Assembly (NCBI GenBank): GCA_009930355.1
Contig: RZYK01000060.1
Location: 1-10,366 of the forward strand
Length of the DNA stretch: 10,366 nt
Origin: Campylobacterota bacterium
GTDB lineage: Bacteria; Campylobacterota; Campylobacteria; Campylobacterales; Sulfurospirillaceae
Direction of reading: 5' to 3'
Under the pieces are notes generated by a model, which saw nothing but the letters and a program-made list of their open reading frames with translations, searched no databases and had not been told where the DNA came from. The stretch's first letter is position 1. Each line of letters starts with the position of its first letter. The position numbers and the translations under genes are program-made. Below are positions 1 to 6,071 of this stretch, one piece after another.

Positions 1-72
1 GTGGAAGAAGAAGAGGTGAAGTATCTTCACAATGCGTGGTATAAAAAACTGAAAGAAAAAGGTAAGTTTTAG
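1..72 (+). CDS. C-terminal end of an unidentified protein (partial)
   Basis: An open frame enters from the left edge and reads VEEEEVKYLHNAWYKKLKEKGKF before a TAG stop at 70-72. Only 23 residues are visible, strongly charged (Glu-rich, then Lys-rich), like a helical C-terminal tail. Nothing in them identifies a family. The first codon is GTG but there is no reason to treat it as the start, because the upstream sequence is missing. The frame ends 27 bp before a perfect hairpin that also closes the opposing modD gene, which supports this being the real end of a gene convergent with modD. Confidence 0.5.
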   Translation: MEEEEVKYLHNAWYKKLKEKGKF

Positions 73-85
73 GGCTTTCTTTCTT

Positions 86-97
86 TTTACATGTAAA
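86..97. repeat. TTTACATGTAAA palindrome, copy 1
   Basis: Perfect 12-bp palindrome in the gap between two convergent genes (ends at 72 and 127). It lies immediately next to the terminator-like hairpin at 99-127. No promoter is expected here, so this copy argues against the motif being only a promoter operator. Confidence 0.8.
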
Positions 98-98
98 G

Positions 99-127
99 AG
101 TAAAGCCCCATTATTTGGGGCTTTACT
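99..127. terminator. Bidirectional terminator-like hairpin between convergent genes
   Basis: AGTAAAGCCCCA (99-110) and TGGGGCTTTACT (116-127) are exact reverse complements, giving a 12-bp stem with a 5-nt loop (TTATT). It sits between the plus-strand stop at 72 and the modD stop at 127-129, overlapping the latter by one base. There is no clean T tract after the stem in either direction, although the minus-strand side continues CTCTTT. It could terminate both transcripts or act as a 3' stabilising structure. Confidence 0.75.
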
Positions 128-945
128 TAGAGCATTTCGATGGTAACACGAATATCTGAGGGTTTAGCATGGTAAGGTGAAGAGGTGACAATAAAGTCCA
201 CACCTGTTTTGGCAAAATCTTCGATATTGTGTTCACCAATACCGCCTGTGGCAGAAAGCAGTAAAGAAGGAAAAATTTTCTTTAGCGCAACACAGCGTTT
301 AAGTGTCTCAAAATCCATCTTCTCGCACTGTAAAATATCTGCTCCCAACCTTGCAAAATAAAGAGCCTCTTCATAATTTTCCACTTCAACCGCTACTTTT
401 TTTTCTAAAAATCTTCGTTTCATTTTGGCAAATTGGGTTTCGAATTCTGCCTCATCAGGGAAAAAGACACGGTGTTGTTTAAAGACTAAAATAGAGTCGT
501 ATAAGCCTAAACGATGGTGTGCGCCACCTCCTGCAAAGACCGCTTTTAGGGCTAACTCTTTGGTGCGAGGGAAAATTTTTCGTGTGGTTAAAAGCTCAAT
601 ATGCGGTTGATGCAGGCGTGCTAAAGAGAGCATGTTATTGGTTTTAGTGGCAATACCACTTAAAAATTCCAAAAGGTTTTGACTCGCTTTCCAAACTTTA
701 TGCACGGCATCGGCTCTGCCATACGCTTCAAGCACACATTCGTTGGCACTGACTTTATCACCGCATTGCTTGAAACGTTTGCTCTCAAGTCCTAAACTTT
801 GACACATCTGTTCAACCAACTCAACCCCACAGATAATCACTTCTGCTTTAGGTGCAAAAGAAATTTTGGCTGCTTTGTCTCCAAAGCCCAAACCTTCAGT
901 GGTTACATCAATCAGTCCAATATCTTCTTCTAAAATATCCATCAT
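127..945 (-). CDS. modD: ModD, nicotinate-nucleotide pyrophosphorylase-like protein of molybdenum loci
   Basis: A 272-residue paralogue of quinolinate phosphoribosyltransferase (NadC) of the kind found in mod operons. The phosphoribosyltransferase signature is visible as TRKIFPRTKELALKAV, then GGGAHHRLGLYDSILVFKQHR, with a C-terminal barrel end LLSATGGIGEHNIEDFAKTGVDFIVTSS. The enzymatic substrate of ModD is not established. Its link to molybdenum rests on gene neighbourhood, and here too it directly follows modE. The start is set at the ATG at 943-945 because AAGGA lies 8 nt upstream and the product then begins MMDILEEDIG, as NadC-family proteins do. A longer frame from a TTG at 985-987 would overlap the modE stop and translate the palindrome, and is less likely. 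Ordinary NadC is the alternative, but the modE context favours ModD. Confidence 0.85.
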   Translation of the reverse strand: MMDILEEDIGLIDVTTEGLGFGDKAAKISFAPKAEVIICGVELVEQMCQSLGLESKRFKQCGDKVSANECVLEAYGRADAVHKVWKASQNLLEFLSGIATKTNNMLSLARLHQPHIELLTTRKIFPRTKELALKAVFAGGGAHHRLGLYDSILVFKQHRVFFPDEAEFETQFAKMKRRFLEKKVAVEVENYEEALYFARLGADILQCEKMDFETLKRCVALKKIFPSLLLSATGGIGEHNIEDFAKTGVDFIVTSSPYHAKPSDIRVTIEML

Positions 946-958
946 TTCTACAATCCTT

Positions 959-970
959 TTTACATGTAAA
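959..970. repeat. TTTACATGTAAA palindrome, copy 2
   Basis: Perfect 12-bp palindrome in the 31-bp gap between modE and modD. On the coding (minus) strand it ends directly before the AAGGA ribosome site of modD, so anything binding it as DNA or RNA would sit against the translation start region. Confidence 0.8.
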
Positions 971-976
971 CTATGT

Positions 977-1759
977 TTATTTGCCAATCAAAATACTGCT
1001 GGATTTAATCATCGCACACACGTGCATCTTCTCTTTAAGTCCTAGGGTATCTACCGATTCGGTGGTAATCGTTGCTGTAATCACATCACCATTGCCAATA
1101 TCCACACTCACTTGCGCATTGACTTCCCCTCGTTTGATGTCGCAGATAGTACCAAAGAGTTTATTGCGAGCGCTTGTGACAATATTGAGGGTTGTGGTGA
1201 GAAGAACACTGGAGGCTTTGATGATGCCTACTACTTCATCCCCTACGTGGAGGTTTAGTTCTTCAACGGCACTGTGTGTGATATTTGAGATGAGCTTTGC
1301 CCCACTTTTGAGTTCTATCATAACTTCAGCACTGACATTGCCCTCTTTGATACTGTGGATTTTCCCAACCAGTTGATTGCGTGCGCTAATGTGCATATTA
1401 ATCCTTTGTAAATGTTTGACATGCTCCATACTCAGTGATGAGAGTGATGAGAGATGATGGATGAAACGCTCATACTCATGCTTGAGAATTGAATAATTTT
1501 CTATCATTTCTTTGCCAAATGGGGTTAGTGTTGTTCCACCACCCCCACTACCTCCTGTGGTGCGAATCACCAAAGGGGTTTGTGAGAGGTTGTTCATGGT
1601 ATCAATCGCTTCCCATGCGGTTTTATAGCTCAACCCGACCCGTTTGGCAGCAGTGGTAATAGAGCCGCAATCCAAAATGGCTTCTAAAAGTTTTATCCGT
1701 TTTTCCAACAGTGCGGGTTTATCAAATTGCATCAGCCCAGCACCCAGTGTTTCATTCAT
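977..1759 (-). CDS. modE: ModE, molybdate-responsive transcriptional regulator
   Basis: A 260-residue protein, about the length of E. coli ModE. Residues about 18-110 form the winged-helix DNA-binding domain, with the conserved SITTAAKRVGLSYKTAWEAID helix-turn-helix and the glycine-rich wing TTGGSGGGGTTLTPFG. Two Mop/TOBE repeats follow, each starting SARN: about 125-190 (SARNQLVGKI...) and 196-260 (SARNKLFGTI...). These bind molybdate or tungstate at the dimer interface in the known family. In that family, loaded ModE represses Mo uptake genes and can activate Mo-enzyme genes. The start ATG has AAGGAAAG 5-8 nt upstream. A ModE-like operator lies in the 78-bp gap upstream, suggesting autoregulation. 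modD follows after 31 bp. No modABC is in this window, so its transport target may be the FecBCD-type system upstream. Confidence 0.95.
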   Translation of the reverse strand: MNETLGAGLMQFDKPALLEKRIKLLEAILDCGSITTAAKRVGLSYKTAWEAIDTMNNLSQTPLVIRTTGGSGGGGTTLTPFGKEMIENYSILKHEYERFIHHLSSLSSLSMEHVKHLQRINMHISARNQLVGKIHSIKEGNVSAEVMIELKSGAKLISNITHSAVEELNLHVGDEVVGIIKASSVLLTTTLNIVTSARNKLFGTICDIKRGEVNAQVSVDIGNGDVITATITTESVDTLGLKEKMHVCAMIKSSSILIGK

Positions 1760-1768
1760 ACGCTTTCC

Positions 1769-1793
1769 TTATATAGTTTAGATATATAACGAT
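1769..1793 (-). promoter_or_regulatory. Candidate ModE operator upstream of modE
   Basis: On the minus strand this reads ATCGTTATATA, a 7-nt spacer, then TATATAA. The known enterobacterial ModE consensus is ATCGNTATATA, a 6-nt spacer, then TATATAACGAT, so the distal half matches exactly, while the proximal half keeps only the TATATAA core and the spacer is one base longer. It lies just upstream of the modE ribosome site, where it would overlap a promoter, consistent with repression by ModE. The AT-rich core could alternatively simply be a -10 region. Confidence 0.5.
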
Positions 1794-1824
1794 TTTGAAA
1801 GTGTAACACGTCAGGCTTAAAATC

Positions 1825-1836
1825 TTTACATGTAAA
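1825..1836. repeat. TTTACATGTAAA palindrome, copy 3
   Basis: Perfect 12-bp palindrome in the 78-bp gap between the DUF190 gene and modE, one base after the DUF190 stop codon (1838-1840) on the minus strand and 31 bp upstream of the candidate ModE operator. Confidence 0.8.
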
Positions 1837-1837
1837 G

Positions 1838-2149
1838 CTAAAGGGTACCAAATTCGATAGCGATTTTAGTGTAAAAAAGCCCTAGATTTTCCTCTTTTAA
1901 AGTAGAAAGAAGTGTTTCACACGTCTCTTCACTCACGTTCATAATGATTTCAATGGGTTCATCGGCAAGTTCAAAAAACCCAGCAGAGCGAACTTTTCCA
2001 TCTCGACCAATGCCCTGTGAGGCTTTAAGAAGGGTAATTCCTTGAATGCCCACTGTTTGTGCCATGTGCATCAGCCAATCGCTTAGATACTCACCATTAG
2101 GGTGTTTGCGACTTTGCAGGGTTGAAAATGTGAGTTGAAAACCTTTCAT
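1838..2149 (-). CDS. DUF190 family protein (CrcB-associated)
   Basis: A 103-residue soluble protein matching the DUF190 family: the N-terminal QLTFSTLQSRKHPNGEYLSDWLMHMAQTVGIQGITLLKASQGIGRDG, followed by a second half with EIIMNVSEETCETLLSTL. Members adopt a PII-like ferredoxin fold and commonly sit beside crcB; their function is not known. The ATG overlaps the crcB stop by 4 nt (ATGA) and AAGGA lies 5 nt upstream inside crcB, so the two are translationally coupled. A regulatory or sensor partner of the fluoride channel is a reasonable guess from context only. Confidence 0.85.
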   Translation of the reverse strand: MKGFQLTFSTLQSRKHPNGEYLSDWLMHMAQTVGIQGITLLKASQGIGRDGKVRSAGFFELADEPIEIIMNVSEETCETLLSTLKEENLGLFYTKIAIEFGTL

Positions 2150-2535
2150 AAGCTTCCTTTTTGAAGTAGGGTGTAACTAGCAACGCCCAAAAATGTCATG
2201 ACGATAGAGCCCATTACATGTAAAAGAATGGCAAGCACTCCCATGCTCAAACGTCCTTCTTGAAACAGGTTTAACATTTCTGCACTAAAGGTACTAAACG
2301 TGGTCAATCCGCCTAAAAAACCTGTAATAATAAACAAACGCCACTCTAAAGAGAGGGTTGTATTGGAAGCGAAAAAAGCAATGGCTAAACCAATAAGATA
2401 ACCACCGAGTAAATTTGCCCCAAGCGTTCCTAATGGAATGGAAGGATAGATACTGTTGAGTTTTAATCCTAAAAAATACCGCATAAGGGCACCAAAACCC
2501 GCACCTGAAAAAATTGCCAAAAGGGTATATGCCAT
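2146..2535 (-). CDS. crcB: CrcB/Fluc fluoride ion channel
   Basis: A 129-residue four-helix membrane protein of normal Fluc length. Diagnostic residues are present: Arg19 in GFGALMRY on helix 1, Asn41 in GANLLGG on helix 2, and the broken helix 3 GGLTTFSTF (75-83) carrying the pore phenylalanines and Thr/Ser residues. Helix 4 is about 97-125. The family forms dual-topology dimers in the inner membrane that export fluoride. Here a single gene is paired with DUF190 rather than a second Fluc subunit. The ATG has AAAGG 7 nt upstream, and a TATAAT box lies at the end of the preceding gene. No fluoride riboswitch is evident in the short leader. Its placement between Mo/W genes is unexplained. One TTACATGTAA copy lies inside, encoding LHV. 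Confidence 0.93.
   Translation of the reverse strand: MAYTLLAIFSGAGFGALMRYFLGLKLNSIYPSIPLGTLGANLLGGYLIGLAIAFFASNTTLSLEWRLFIITGFLGGLTTFSTFSAEMLNLFQEGRLSMGVLAILLHVMGSIVMTFLGVASYTLLQKGSL
2214..2223. repeat. TTACATGTAA palindrome, copy 4 (inside crcB)
   Basis: The 10-bp core of the recurring palindrome within helix 4 of crcB, read in the LHV frame (residues LLHVMGS). The outermost base pair is lost (A...A instead of T...A). Confidence 0.7.
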
Positions 2536-2563
2536 GGTTTAACCTTTGAAAGAACTGGTGTGG

Positions 2564-2569
2564 ATTATA
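2564..2569 (-). promoter_or_regulatory. Candidate -10 element for crcB-DUF190
   Basis: The minus strand reads TGCTATAATCC, a perfect TATAAT with a TGN-type extension, about 29 nt upstream of the crcB ATG and just past the stop of the FmdE-like gene. There is no good -35, which is usual for Campylobacterota sigma-70 promoters. It suggests crcB-DUF190 can be transcribed apart from the transporter genes upstream. Confidence 0.5.
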
Positions 2570-2577
2570 GCATAAAG

Positions 2578-3105
2578 CTAAAATCCACGGCTATACGAAG
2601 TGGCACAATCCAAACAGACTTTTTGTCCTTCTTCCAGACGTATTTTATGTTCAGGTGCGCTCTCTCCGCATTTTTCGCAGACGATGGAGGCAAAAAGTCG
2701 TGCACGTTCTGGTAGTTCAAAAGAGACCTCTTTGAGGCTAAAAAGCTCTTCAAGCGGTGCGCTTAAAATATGCGCTTGCATGGCTTTTCTATCCATCGTG
2801 GGCATTAATGATTTTTTAAAGACAATACGTCCTTTTTTAGCATGTTTACGGTCAAAAAAATTAAAAGCTTGTTTGCCTGTATCTTTGTAGATAAGATTGC
2901 CTTTGCCAAAACTACAGCCTAAAAGCACTTGAATCGCATCGACACCACACGCATCGTTTTCGGTGACACAGACCAAATCCTCATCTTGTGAAAATCCTGT
3001 CATACCAAGCCATGTGTGGGCTGCCTCTGCTGCTCTAAAACCGATGGCAAGACCTGGACATTCATGCCCATGAAATGCCACACATTTTTCCCATAAGTGT
3101 GTCAT
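2578..3105 (-). CDS. FmdE-like protein with C-terminal zinc ribbon
   Basis: A 175-residue protein of the FmdE family (formylmethanofuran dehydrogenase subunit E-like). The signature CVAFHGHECPGLAIGFRAAEAA (Cys8, His12, His14, Cys16) is followed by CVTENDACGVDAIQ (Cys53) and GCSFGKGNLIYKDTGKQAF. The C-terminus has a two-knuckle zinc ribbon, C143-x2-C146 and C164-x2-C167, as in many bacterial FmdE proteins. No catalytic reaction is established for the family; the conserved Cys/His cluster is likely a metal site, and bacterial members often sit near Mo/W enzymes or periplasmic-binding-protein transporters. It starts 11 bp after the ATPase stop with AAGGAG in the gap, so it belongs to the transporter operon. 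A cytoplasmic metal-handling role after uptake is an inference. No signal peptide is seen. Confidence 0.88.
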   Translation of the reverse strand: MTHLWEKCVAFHGHECPGLAIGFRAAEAAHTWLGMTGFSQDEDLVCVTENDACGVDAIQVLLGCSFGKGNLIYKDTGKQAFNFFDRKHAKKGRIVFKKSLMPTMDRKAMQAHILSAPLEELFSLKEVSFELPERARLFASIVCEKCGESAPEHKIRLEEGQKVCLDCATSYSRGF

Positions 3106-3116
3106 TATTTCTCCTT

Positions 3117-3899
3117 TTAGTGGTGGTGTTTTTCGTGCGTTTCATCATGATGATGACCGTAGTAAACGAAGGTATGACCGTTGTTTACATGTAAAGATGT
3201 TTGCACATCAAAAAGCGTTTGTAACATCGAAGCTTCTATCTCTTTGGTTGGGGTATCGTGAATAATACGTCCATTTTTAAGCATTAAAAGCCGATGCGTG
3301 TAGTGAATAGCATGTTGCATATCGTGTAAAACAATGAGTGTTATTAAGGCTTTATGTTGTGTGACATGGCGCATAGCTAGGAGCATTTCAAGTTGATTTT
3401 TAGGGTCAAGATGTGAGATTGGCTCGTCCAGCAAAAGCACCTTTGGCTCTTGTAGAAGCGCTCCTGCAATCAGTACCTTTTGCCTCTCTCCACCGCTCAG
3501 TGTTGCGATATTTCGCTCTAGTAAAGAACTAAGATTGAAGTGCTGAATACTCTCCTCAATCAATGCCTTATCCTTCGTGCTAAGAAGCATACCACTGTAA
3601 GCTCTGCGTCCAAGTTCTAAAACCTCCAAAACACTCATGGAAGGTGTCGTGGCAAATTGGGAGAGGTAGGCAATCTCTTTGGCTCGCTCACGTACACTCA
3701 GTGTGCTTAACTCTTTTTCATCTAGGAAAATATTTTTACAGGGTAAAATCCCTGCAATGTGTTTTAAAAGAGTACTTTTTCCTGCACCGTTTGGCCCAAT
3801 AATTCCCATAATTTCACCACTGTTGACCTGTGTATTGAGGGTATCAAGCAAGCATCTTTCCCCTATAGTACAGCAAAGGTTCTCAATACGAAGCTTCAT
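3117..3899 (-). CDS. ABC transporter ATP-binding protein (FecE/BtuD type) with His-rich tail
   Basis: A 260-residue ATPase energising the FecCD-type permease encoded upstream. Walker A is GPNGAGKST, the Q-loop is in AYLSQF, the signature is LSGGERQ, Walker B is VLLLDEP and the switch histidine is in IVLHDMQ. The start chosen is the ATG at 3897-3899, which overlaps the permease stop by 4 nt (ATGA) and begins MKLRIENLCC as such ATPases do; AGGG lies 8 nt upstream. The open frame extends 47 codons further upstream but only as a shadow of the permease. The last 24 residues hold nine histidines, ending GHHHDETHEKHHH, beyond the usual end of the domain, which suggests metal binding. One palindrome copy (3184-3195) encodes SLHVN just before that tail. 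Confidence 0.93.
   Translation of the reverse strand: MKLRIENLCCTIGERCLLDTLNTQVNSGEIMGIIGPNGAGKSTLLKHIAGILPCKNIFLDEKELSTLSVRERAKEIAYLSQFATTPSMSVLEVLELGRRAYSGMLLSTKDKALIEESIQHFNLSSLLERNIATLSGGERQKVLIAGALLQEPKVLLLDEPISHLDPKNQLEMLLAMRHVTQHKALITLIVLHDMQHAIHYTHRLLMLKNGRIIHDTPTKEIEASMLQTLFDVQTSLHVNNGHTFVYYGHHHDETHEKHHH
3184..3195. repeat. TTTACATGTAAA palindrome, copy 5 (inside ATPase gene)
   Basis: Perfect 12-bp palindrome near the 3' end of the ATPase gene, translated in the LHV frame (SLHVNNG), at the junction between the ATPase fold and the His-rich tail. Confidence 0.75.
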
Positions 3900-4936
3900 C
3901 GTAATTTCCCTTGCGTGGTAAGAAGGTACAAAAGCATGGGTGCACCAATAAAGGAGGTTAAAATACCCACAGGAAGCACGGAGGGATAGAGCATCATGCG
4001 AGCGAGTAAATCCGCACCTAAGAGCAAAGCGCCTCCGCACAAAGCAGAAAGAGGAATGAGCATACTGTGTGCGCCTCCAAGCAAAAGGCGAATGAGATGG
4101 GGTGCAATCAATCCAATAAAGCCAATAATGCCAAAAAAAGCGACAGCAATAGCAGTAGAAAGGGCCGAAATTAACAAAACCACACTACGAAATGTTTGGA
4201 CATGCACCCCTTTATTAAAGGCACTTTCATCACCAAAACAGAGTGCATCAAACTTCCAATGCCCTATCCATAATAGAAACAATGAAGGAATAAAAACAAG
4301 CGTTAAAAAGAGTAAATTTTCATGATTGGCTTTACTTAAATCACCAAAAGTCCAAAACAAGGCTGCTGCAGCATTGATTTCAGTCGTGAAGTATTGTAAA
4401 AACATGGTACCTGAATGAAACAATGAGCCTAGCCCCACGCCTGCTAAAATAATGCTGGTCGGGCGCATATGTACTTTTTTACCAATCCAAACAATTAAAA
4501 ATGTACAGAGCATACTGGCAAGAAATGCACACAAGGCAATGCTAAATTTTGCCAAAAAAGGGTTAGAAAAGTGACTTCCTTCTAAAACAATAATGCCAAA
4601 TGCCGCACCAAATCCCGCCGCTTGAGAGATGCCTAGGGTGAAGGGAGATGCCAAAGGATTGTGTAGAACTCCTTGCATGGCAACGCCTGAGAGCCCCAAA
4701 AGCATACCCACCAACAACGCACCTAGGGCACGAGGAAGGCGAATGGATTCAATAATCATGCGAAACGAATCAGGCTCTTTACTAAGGTCTAGAAGCTTTG
4801 CGCTATCACTCCAAACCACACCGCCTGCGCCACTAATAAGTGCAATCCATACAAGCAAAACAATCAAGCCTGTAAAGCCAAAGGAGATGAAAAAGCGTTT
4901 TAAAAAACGCTTACGATACAGCCTTTGAAGACTCAT
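3896..4936 (-). CDS. FecCD/BtuC-family ABC transporter permease
   Basis: A 346-residue inner-membrane permease of the FecCD family with about ten hydrophobic segments. After a basic N-terminus (QRLYRKRFLKRFF), a first membrane helix leads to the family hallmark GVAMQGVLHNPLASPFTLGISQAAGFGAAFG. Near the C-terminus, the coupling region FFGIIGFIGLIAPHLIRLLLG contacts the ATPase. The family imports siderophores, cobalamin, haem and, in Haemophilus MolABC, molybdate/tungstate. The substrate here cannot be read from the permease; ModE, ModD, FmdE and formate dehydrogenase nearby point to a Mo/W oxyanion or chelate. It overlaps both the binding-protein and ATPase genes by 4 nt (ATGA), so the three are translationally coupled. 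Confidence 0.93.
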   Translation of the reverse strand: MSLQRLYRKRFLKRFFISFGFTGLIVLLVWIALISGAGGVVWSDSAKLLDLSKEPDSFRMIIESIRLPRALGALLVGMLLGLSGVAMQGVLHNPLASPFTLGISQAAGFGAAFGIIVLEGSHFSNPFLAKFSIALCAFLASMLCTFLIVWIGKKVHMRPTSIILAGVGLGSLFHSGTMFLQYFTTEINAAAALFWTFGDLSKANHENLLFLTLVFIPSLFLLWIGHWKFDALCFGDESAFNKGVHVQTFRSVVLLISALSTAIAVAFFGIIGFIGLIAPHLIRLLLGGAHSMLIPLSALCGGALLLGADLLARMMLYPSVLPVGILTSFIGAPMLLYLLTTQGKLR

Positions 4937-5967
4937 TTTTTAGCAAATCCATAAGGCAAAGATTCAAGCAGAGTGCTTCCTTTTGGCTCGGTATAAAAGG
5001 CATTAAAAATAGCATGAGCTTTTTCATTAACATCCACAGGTTCGCCCAAATGTGCGGCAATTTGCCATGCGATGACGAGCAGATTTTCCACATTGGTACT
5101 GTAAAAATTAAAGCCTAATATCTCTTTAACCGTGCCTTTTTTGTAAGCACGAAGGGTGTCATAGAGTGCTTTGTTTGTTTGGTAGTCCTGCTCGATTCTT
5201 TGTTTGCCAAACATATCAATAAAAATCACATCAGGGTTATTTTTTAGAAGAGCTTCTAGCTCAATAAATTGGTGTCCTTGCGCCGTTGTTCCCTCAAAAA
5301 CACTGTTTTTAAGTCCAAGTAGTTCAAAGGGTGGGTAGTTCACTTCTGTACTCGTAAGTCCTTGAACACCCTTGTAGCCAATGCCTCCAACGTAGAGTTT
5401 TTGTGTGGGGAGTGTGATAGCACTCAGGGCTTTTTCTTGTGCCCCAATAAAGGCGACTAAGGCGTGTGCTCTTTTGCTGGTATGGGTTATTTCGCCCAAT
5501 AAGAGTAAGGAGTTTTTAATGTCTTCAAGATTTTTTTTGCTGGTTCCACCATAGGAAGCACCATAACTAATGGCAATAAGAGGAATATTGGTTTTAGAGC
5601 TAATAAGCTCAATTTGATTTTTATCGACAAAAGAAGCAATGATAAGATCGGGTTTTGCAAGTACTAAGGCTTCCAAATCAGGCATTTTCCCAGGACCACC
5701 TGTGCCAATAATGGGCAATTTAGAAACTTTTTCTTTTCCTAAAAAGGTACGGTAAGGTGAAAGTGGTGAGGGATCATGTTCTGTTTTTTCAATACCCGCA
5801 AGACGTTCCTCAAGCCCTAAATACACTGCAAGTCTCAATGCCCCAGGACCGATGCAGACGATTTTGTCACTTTTTTCAAGACTTACCTTGCGCCCTAGCA
5901 TATCGGTGTAAGTTTGCGAAAAAAGCAAAGAAGCGAAGAGTGTAAGTAAAAAAACAATTTTTTTCAT
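4933..5967 (-). CDS. Periplasmic substrate-binding protein (BtuF/FecB fold) of the ABC transporter
   Basis: A 344-residue protein. A Sec signal peptide MKKIVFLLTLFASLLFS leads to a likely cut before QTYTDMLGR; there is no lipobox cysteine, so it is probably soluble in the periplasm. The BtuF/TroA-like domain starts DKIVCIGPGALRLAVYLGLEERLAGIEKTEHD, has KPDLIIASFVD in the first lobe, and includes GGIGYKGVQGLTSTEVNYPPFELLG (about 194-218), a stretch I associate with binding proteins found beside FmdE genes. The start is the ATG at 5965-5967, with AAAGGG just upstream, because it begins the signal peptide; an ATG 11 codons earlier lacks that logic and lies in the palindromic leader. Proposed substrate: molybdate, tungstate or a metal chelate, by context only; iron or cobalamin are alternatives. 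Confidence 0.88.
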   Translation of the reverse strand: MKKIVFLLTLFASLLFSQTYTDMLGRKVSLEKSDKIVCIGPGALRLAVYLGLEERLAGIEKTEHDPSPLSPYRTFLGKEKVSKLPIIGTGGPGKMPDLEALVLAKPDLIIASFVDKNQIELISSKTNIPLIAISYGASYGGTSKKNLEDIKNSLLLLGEITHTSKRAHALVAFIGAQEKALSAITLPTQKLYVGGIGYKGVQGLTSTEVNYPPFELLGLKNSVFEGTTAQGHQFIELEALLKNNPDVIFIDMFGKQRIEQDYQTNKALYDTLRAYKKGTVKEILGFNFYSTNVENLLVIAWQIAAHLGEPVDVNEKAHAIFNAFYTEPKGSTLLESLPYGFAKK

Positions 5968-6000
5968 GAAAACCCTTTGAAATAGAGTGAATATTTCCAT

Positions 6001-6043
6001 AAGCTATAATAATACTAATGAAAATCTTGTATTATTATAGCTT
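6001..6043. promoter_or_regulatory. Perfect 15-bp inverted repeat upstream of the transporter operon
   Basis: AAGCTATAATAATAC (6001-6015) is exactly repeated in inverse at 6029-6043, with a 13-nt spacer. It lies in the 104-bp gap between the methyltransferase stop and the binding-protein start (ATG 34 bp away). Each arm contains TATAAT, so the arm at 6029-6043 offers a -10 (6034-6039) for minus-strand transcription into the transporter genes. There is no T tract after the repeat on the minus strand, which makes an operator/promoter more likely than a terminator, although a hairpin in methyltransferase mRNA is possible. Confidence 0.65.
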
Positions 6044-6071
6044 CAAAAGATTAAGAAAAGATTGTGAGAAT

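Noticed and set aside
946..987. Longer modD start (TTG at 985-987) translating the palindrome as SLHVK
   Set aside because: The ATG at 945 has a well-spaced AAGGA; the TTG start has none and would overlap modE.
852..1376. Plus-strand frame of 174 codons opposite modD and modE
   Set aside because: It is antisense to two well-supported genes, the product resembles no family, and it has no sensible ribosome site or context.
2536..2577. Fluoride riboswitch ahead of crcB
   Set aside because: Only 42 bp separate crcB from the preceding stop, and I see no pseudoknot-forming GGNGAUGG-type motif.
3900..4040. N-terminal 47-codon extension of the ABC ATPase frame
   Set aside because: It lies wholly inside the permease gene in another frame, has no ABC-like sequence, and the ATG at 3899 has the coupled ATGA overlap and a ribosome site.
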